This document shows positions 57,923 through 64,000 of a stretch of 64,000 nt of DNA, piece by piece (position 1 is the first letter of the stretch; each line of letters begins with the position of its first letter). The notes below the pieces were generated by a model, which was not told the DNA's origin, made no database searches, and was given only the letters and a program-made list of their open reading frames with translations. The DNA comes from Myotis daubentonii (taxonomy: Eukaryota; Chordata; Mammalia; Chiroptera; Vespertilionidae): positions 41,605,341 through 41,669,340 of the forward strand of contig NC_081844.1 of NCBI RefSeq assembly GCF_963259705.1. Direction: 5' to 3'. The position numbers and the translations under genes were made by a program.

Positions 57923-57977
57923 TTCCATTCTTTCTTGCATCTTCAAGCACCCTTCGGGGATCATTTATCTTTAAAAT

Positions 57978-58192
57978 ATTGTGACTTTTAAAAAAATATT
58001 TTTAGAGAGAGAGAGAGAGTAGAAGGGGAAACATCAAAGTGAGAGAGAGACACATTGATTGGTTGCCTCCTGTATGCACCCCACCCTGACCAGGGCCAAG
58101 GATCAAGCCTGCAACTGAGGTACATGCCCTTGACCGGAATTGAACCCGGCACACTTCAGTCCACAGGTCGACACTCTATCCATTGAGCCAAA
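57978..58192 (-). mobile_element. Ves SINE
   Basis: The reverse strand reads GTTTGGCTCAATGGATAGAG, a TTCAATTCCGGTCAAGGGCA box, CAGGAGGCAACCAATCAATG and an A-rich tail. Confidence 0.88.
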
Positions 58193-58804
58193 CTGCTAAT
58201 AACTTCTCTCCCTTTTTGGTTTTCTGAAAAAAAATTTTTTGAAACCTTATTGTCAGTTCTTTTTGCTAGCTATTGATTCTATGTTAGAAAATGAATTTTT
58301 GAGCACATTGAAATATTTCTTCTTGTTTCCATTGAGAAAACTATTGTCATTCTTATTACTGACACATTAAAATGCTTTTTTCCTTCAAAGATTTTCTCTT
58401 GCATATATGTGTTTAAATATATCATTTAATTATGATATGCCTAAGTGTGGTCTTATCTCTTTTTATTTTTATTTTTTCCTGCTTGGTGTTTGTAGAATTT
58501 CTTTAATTTGCGTTTTGTTATGTTTTGCTATTTTTATACGACATTATTCATTCAATTACTTGATTGTCATTATCTCTCCTATCCTCCTCTGTGATTTTCT
58601 TTAACTATGACTCTGACTTTTATTCACTGCTTTGTAGCTCTCTGTATCATCAAACATATTATTTTTTCTTAATATTTAAAACAGGTCTTCTGATTTTCTA
58701 CAGGACAGATTTTCTGAGGTACCTTACTTACAGATATCAGAGGCAGAACATACATTCAATAAGTTGAAAAAAATAAAATCAAATTTACTTTAAAAATATT
58801 TTTA
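58193..58804. other. AT-rich sequence, no feature seen
   Basis: Frames at 58407-58767 are aromatic-rich translations of T-rich DNA. Confidence 0.4.
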
Positions 58805-58940
58805 TTAAATTCATTGGTTAATAAATATAATTTTATTACATAGATTTCAAGTGTACAGTTGTATAATACATCAGCTGTTTATTGCACTTTGTGTTTACCA
58901 CCCAAAGTCAAATTTCCTTCCATTTCTGGCCACAAAGTTC
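58805..58940 (-). mobile_element. Old L1 fragment
   Basis: tacatagatttcaagtgtac, agttgtataatacatcagct and cacccaaagtcaaatttcct match the fragment at 27200-27365. Confidence 0.55.
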
Positions 58941-59402
58941 ATGTTACAATATTTCCAGATATCTTCAGTTAGGAGGGTTTTCTATAGTGATTGCCTACTG
59001 ATTGACTTGATTTCAGCAGTTGGCACATACCTATTATGGGGACTTAGAAAGGTGTTTAAACATATTGCAATATATAATAAACATAAATTAGTTTGGGTTG
59101 CCAATCAGACTTGAAATTAGACAGACTGAGTTTAACTTCCATGAGCTTTTTTGACACCAAGCAATTAAAATGAAATATCTATGCCTTGTGGTTCTTTTTT
59201 AAACTGGAATGATGAAAATAGTATATTCTTCTTAACAAGTTTGAGTTAAATATGAAAGCTGTAAGACTACTGAATATTAATATGGCTCAAATGCTCCTCC
59301 AATTTCACATTATTCCATTTATTCTTTTATGTATGCATTATATCCTTTCCTATGATTTTCTTGACTCAAAAACATCTGTTATTATCTGTCAGTCAAGAAT
59401 TT

Positions 59403-59442
<40 letters not shown>

Positions 59443-59829
59443 TATAATTTTATATAATTTTACTAACTCTTTGTATCTCATATGTCAGATATGAATATAT
59501 TGACCATATATAGGTTTAGGAATATAAAGTTATATAGTCAGTGAGGTTGTTTTTCCTTTTCAATAAGTAAAATGAAAACGGGGAACAGGATGTGTGAAGA
59601 AATAACCCAAACAAAGGCAAATATCAGCAGCTTTGGCTGAATACCAGAAATATTCCAGAGGATAAATAATACAGACCACAAATGTCACCAATAAAGTGTA
59701 GAAAGAATACTAAGAAGGCAAGAAGCACAAGAGGGCAGAGTCAATTTCATGAGTAAAGTTGACCTTTTCGTAAGTCGGTGACTTTTTTTTTTTTTTTACT
59801 ATCTGTAATTACTATAATAGTCATCTATT

Positions 59830-59865
<36 letters not shown>

Positions 59866-60310
59866 TTATAAACTGTTTTCTAAGATCAGGTGTTTTAAGT
59901 ACTTTTATATAATAAGTCATAAATTTTAAAACTTTCTTTTTTTTGGAGGAAAGAGGTAATTATACTTCCTCCACAAAGTAGTCTTCTTCAGTAGCCTCTC
60001 CCCACCAGTACCATTCCAAAAGTACATATTAGCATGATAATGAATGCCTTTGACTTTTCACTAGCCATATTGGATAGCTGCTGTACACAACTTAACTTTT
60101 CTTGGTCTTAGGCTATAAGCAAAGTTCAAGGAGACCTCACCATTGACCAATCAATCACTAATTTTTGTCCTTTCTACCCCCAAAATATCTGCTGCAAATG
60201 ACATTAATGTTCATTCTCATTGCTACGATTACTCTGTGAATTGTAAGTATCTCTTACAACAAATAAAGCAACAGAATTATGTGTTTATCCTTGCCTTCGA
60301 TCTCACCTTT
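58941..60310. other. AT-rich sequence with two microsatellites
   Basis: (CA)n lies at 59403-59438 and (TAA)n at 59833-59863. A poly-T run lies at 59786-59799. Otherwise nothing is recognised. Confidence 0.5.
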
Positions 60311-60326
60311 TCTAATCTATTCTTTA

Positions 60327-60542
60327 TATATATATATATTTTATTAATTTTTTACAGAGAGGAAGGGAGAGAGATAGAGAGTTAGAAACATCGATGAGAT
60401 GGAAACATCGATCAGCTGCCTCCTGCAAATCCCCCACTGGGGAAGTGCCCGCAACCCAGGTACATGCCCTTGACCAGATCAAACCTGGGACCTTTCAATC
60501 CGCAGGCCGACACTCTATCCACTGAGCCAAACTGGTTTCGGC
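60327..60542 (-). mobile_element. Young Ves SINE with a perfect 16-bp target duplication
   Basis: TCTAATCTATTCTTTA is repeated without change at 60311-60326 and 60543-60558. The reverse strand has AACCAGTTTGGCTCAGTGG, the intact box-B region and ACATCGATGAG/GATCAGCTGCC blocks close to the 13327 copy. The unmutated duplication points to a recent insertion. Confidence 0.95.
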
Positions 60543-60577
60543 TCTAATCTATTCTTTACAAAGCTGCCAGAGTGAAA

Positions 60578-61176
60578 TCTATACTAATAATAGAGGAATA
60601 TGCAAATTGTCTGGGATGCTGTCCCAGTAACAGTAATGACCAGGAGGCTGCCTAGGGTGACAAGGTCAGCAGGGGGGTTAGTGAAGGATGACCAAATGAC
60701 TGAACAAGCAAATGCATGGGGCAACCAGGCCGGCAGGGGGGTTAGTGAGGGATGACCAAACAAATGAATAGCAGGCTGAGTAGGGTGACCAGGCCGGGGG
60801 GAGCAGTTGGGGGTGACCAAGCTGACAGGGGGGCAGTTGGGGGCGACCAGGCCAGCAGGGGGGCAGTAAGGGGCAAACAGGCTAGCATGGGGGGGAGCAG
60901 TTAGGGGAAACCAGGACGGCAGGCAGAGGCTGTTAGGGGTTATCAGGCTGGCAGGGGGGCAGTTAGAGGTGATCAGGCAGGCAGGTAGGTGAGTAGTTAG
61001 GAGCCAGCGATCGCGGATTGTGAGAGGGATGTCCGACTGCTGGTTTAGGCCCAATTCCAAGGATCGGGCCTAAACTGGCCGTTGGACATCCTCCAAGGAG
61101 TCCCAGATCGGAGAGGGTGCAGGCTGGGTTGAGGGGACCCTCCCCCATGCATGAATTTCATGCACCAGGCCTCTAG
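60578..61176 (+). mobile_element. Non-autonomous HeliBat-type Helitron (599 bp)
   Basis: Starts TCTATACTAATAATAGAGG after A and ends CATGCACCAGGCCTCTAG before T, with the hairpin TGCATGAATTTCATGCA. A tandem block of 30-35 bp (GGGGGCAGTTGGGGGCGACC) repeats across 60650-60970. The 158-codon reverse frame here (60584-61060) is its translation. Confidence 0.92.
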
Positions 61177-62632
61177 TAGTCAATAAGGATTAATAACTTT
61201 CTTAAAATGAATCAATGCCCTTTCATGGGCATTGGGATAAGTACAAAATTAAATAATTTATGAGTACCTTCTAAGAGAATTTCATTCTCAGTATCTTTAG
61301 CTTCAATTCAGTCTACTCTCCACTTTGTACTATGTACTCCTGAGATATTTGACTTTTTCCAAGCCATTTTATCTGTCAGGCTAGTATTTAGATGAGAGTA
61401 ATACTAATAATCACTCTGCCTGGAAATATCCTTCACCAACACTCCTACCTCTCCCCACAGTTGTTTTTTTTTCTCTTAATCACCCCTTATGTTTTACTCT
61501 AAATATCAAATTACCCATGAAGGCTTTTCTGACCCCATACATTTCTTAGAAAAGCAATTGACTTCTGCATCTGTATTTCCCTGTTCCTGCTGTAACAGAG
61601 CATGTTATATAACATTACATGCCTTTCTGATTTGCTTGTATACAGCAAGCATCATAGTGGTTCACACCCAAACAACAATTAAAATAAGACTTATTGTTGG
61701 AATGTTTTTTTCATATTCAATTCAAAAGTTACTCATGAACTTCATGCATTTGACCTGCAACTAAGAAACAAGATACTTCCTCACTTACCCTTCAAGTGTT
61801 CATTCTCTGAATCATCCCCAGAGTATGTTGACATTATAATTTTAAAAATAGTTTCATAGTATTTCTCTTGATATTTCATAGTGAGGAGATAATGAAACAC
61901 ATGATTTCTTTTCTGAGAAGCTTCTTTTATCTCCATCTCCCTTTTTTTGTAATTAATTAAAAATGCTAGGGATCAGGGCAAACTGGGAATTTTTTACCTG
62001 ATTTTAGAGGAGAAGAAGGACCTATCAGAAAAGTCTTCCACTTCAACTTGGACTGTGCAGTATCAATATAGCACATTTAATAAATTCTAAAGACCAGTCT
62101 TTTGTTTCTAGAGATAATGGTTAGGGAAAAATGGATATGGTACCTCTGCTCAAAATAACATATATGTATTCTGAAAATATAAAACATGATGTTTTGGAAG
62201 CTTAGGACAAAGGGCTACGATCTACAATACTATTATAAAGAAAATCTTCATTTAAAATTAGAAGGACATAAAATTTAATGGGAGAACAGATGGAAGAATC
62301 CCATATGAAGGAACAGAATATGCAAAGACCCCAAGCCAGCAGGAATCACTGCTTGGCAGTGGAGTTGAGAGAACACCAATGAAGGCAAATGCAGAGACAA
62401 AGAGTTTATCAGCTTTGGGAAGGATTTTATTTTATATTTCTTGGAAAAGCATATTGAACCCATTGTTACATTTTAGAGACAGAGATGGAAGTCAAATTTG
62501 CATTTTAAAACAATTTCTTATTTTTATTTGTGACTTGATTTCTAAGAAAAAAATCACCATTGTTTAGTTCCTTATTTCTCATTCTAGTACAGGGAGACAA
62601 TTAAATTACTGGAAGAACAAAGAGAATGACCA
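61177..62632. other. Unique sequence with a small ancient-repeat trace
   Basis: 62290-62350 (ggaacagaatatgcaaagac) is a trace of an old mammalian repeat. The rest is unrecognised. Confidence 0.4.
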
Positions 62633-62934
62633 TCCTATATAAAAAAAGGCTAATATGTAAATTGACTGAATGGCAGAATGACCAGTTGCTATGATGTGCA
62701 CTGAGCACCAGGCTCATGGCTGGCGAGTGCAGTGGCAGTGATGGGAGCCTCCCTCACCTCTGTGGCAGGGCTAAAGATTTCTGACTTCCAGCTTAGGCCT
62801 GCTTCCTGGGGGGAGCGGGCCTAAGCTGACAGTGGGACATCTCCTGAGGGCTCTCAGACTGTGAGAGGGCATAGGCCGGACTGAGGGACACTCCTCCCCA
62901 CCGAGTGCATGAATTTTGTGCACCGGGACTCTAG
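62633..62934 (+). mobile_element. Non-autonomous HeliBat-type Helitron (302 bp)
   Basis: Starts TCCTATATAAAAAAAGGC after A and ends GTGCACCGGGACTCTAG before T, with hairpin GTGCATGAATTTTGTGCAC. It keeps TATGATGTGCACTGAGCACC, a decayed form of the CTCF-like block of its relatives. Confidence 0.92.
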
Positions 62935-63739
62935 TATTCTATAAGATACTTCAGCGTTTCCTAGGTTGGCTGGAAAGAAGCATAAAGAATTGAAATGAAT
63001 TCTCCCTTTGTGAGCTTTGCATAAAGTCCACTTGACACTAGTTTCTTGTTTCTTAAGTTGTGAATCCTTGAGACATAGAATAGAATATTTACTCCCAGTC
63101 ATACTCACTAGTATGATACTTTTAGAAGGAAAATCCTAATTTAATAAAATAAGAAGAAACACGTTTTAAGGCATCTTTAATAAAAAAGAGCTTCAGAGGT
63201 CAGTATTTTGTGTCAGAATTCAAAACAACTGTAATAACCAGAAACTAGATAGCAATATAAACCCTGTTCCTTGGGGGAAAGTATGCATGCTTAAAATAAA
63301 AGTGTTAGGATATAAACATGATATTTAAACAGGCTTAGGAAAACCATATGATCAGCTATATACAGAGTGATTTAATCTAAAGCAAAATCTTTTAGTATTT
63401 GCATTTCATTTTCTATTCTTCATAACACTGTCTGATCTACCTGTCTCTTAAAATTTTAAATCTCATTAAATCACCTGGATGCTTAAAAGCAAGTAAAGAA
63501 AAACAAGTTTAATATTTTTTTATCTCAAGTGATTCTGATCTACTAAGGAATGTAATTTTACAGATTTTCTGAGTATACAAAACAAAGAGCTCAAGTATAG
63601 TCTAATATTTGTAAAGTTTAAGAATTATTCCCTACATGTTATATTTTTGAACTGTGTTTATAATTTGTGATATTTTATCATCTATTTCAGAGCAATTATA
63701 ACAAAAATAAAATCTTAGTGTAATGGCACTCATGTAATT
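62935..63739. other. AT-rich unique sequence, no feature seen
   Basis: Nothing recognised. Confidence 0.4.
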
Positions 63740-63930
63740 TATGTTGGAGGAAAATCCAGTGTTATCATACTCACTAATTAGAAAGAACACAGTTTGTAGA
63801 GTTAGACAGAATTGACATTGAGTTTGACCTCTGTCACCTTGGGAAAGTTACTTAAACCTCTTTACTCAAACGTTCCTTCAATGTTAATTATACTTCCTTT
63901 GGTTTTACAGTGAATATTAATATTTATATG
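63740..63930 (+). mobile_element. MIR SINE interrupted by a mariner MITE
   Basis: tttgtagagttagacagaat, gacctctgtcaccttgggaa and agttacttaaacctctttac form the forward MIR pattern. Confidence 0.78.
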
Positions 63931-64000
63931 TATGGTGTCCCCCAAAATGTATATACATACTTTGAATAATTATAAAGGCAGTGTTTATTAAAATACATTT
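63931..64000 (-). mobile_element. Mariner-type MITE, cut by the window edge
   Basis: GGTGTCCCCCAAAATG followed by ATACTTTGAATAATTATAAA and GGCAGTGTTTATTAAAATAC is the opposite end of the element at 44241-44368. The remainder lies beyond the window. Confidence 0.75.

Noticed and set aside
60584..61060. 158-codon reverse open frame
   Set aside because: It lies wholly in Helitron tandem sequence and starts and stops without relation to any gene feature.

Overview
This is a gene-poor stretch of a mammalian genome, most likely from a vespertilionid bat (Myotis, Eptesicus or a relative). The assignment rests on two repeat groups that dominate the sequence. One is a dense set of HeliBat-type Helitrons (5' TCCTATATAATAAAAG, 3' hairpin plus GCACCGGGCCTCTAG, inserted between A and T). 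The other is the tRNA-derived Ves SINEs. hAT and mariner MITEs, a SPIN-like element, MIR, L1, MaLR LTR and betaretroviral ERV remnants fill much of the rest. I found no intact protein-coding gene, no exon I could recognise and no RNA gene. The longest open frames lie in GC-rich Helitron interiors and look like composition artefacts.

Layout. 1-5.4 kb: a hAT MITE split by a 2-kb Helitron with two minisatellites, a Ves SINE, a broken betaretroviral gag fragment and a first composite Helitron. 5.4-13 kb: AT-rich unique sequence with MIR, L1 tails and Ves SINEs, two simple Helitrons, a second composite Helitron and a SPIN-like MITE. 13-19 kb: mostly AT-rich sequence with L1, MaLR, Ves and MIR fragments and a 0.9-kb repeat-free block. 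19-27 kb: the densest cluster. It holds a hAT with a perfect target duplication carrying two tail-to-tail Helitrons, two more Helitrons, a hAT MITE sitting on a Helitron terminus, an L1 3' end and a third composite Helitron. 27-46.7 kb: seven further Helitrons among L1/HAL1, MaLR and mariner debris. One has an ordinary 5' end followed by about 1.3 kb of GC-rich, CpG-containing sequence that may be captured host DNA. 46.7-60.3 kb: almost free of Helitrons, with L1, MaLR, hAT and Ves copies and a clean solo ERVK-type LTR. 60.3-64 kb: a young Ves SINE, two Helitrons, MIR and a mariner MITE cut by the window edge.

Nineteen Helitron loci can be delimited or partly delimited and they cover about one fifth of the window. 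The most interesting points are these. (1) Three composite Helitrons share the same internal end-to-end junction although their 3' partners differ. (2) One Helitron lineage carries CTCF-core-like motifs, in two copies as convergent pairs. (3) Some Helitrons have minisatellite interiors of differing copy number. (4) The nesting order can be read directly from target duplications. Family names come from recognition of termini and consensus phrases, not from a database search.
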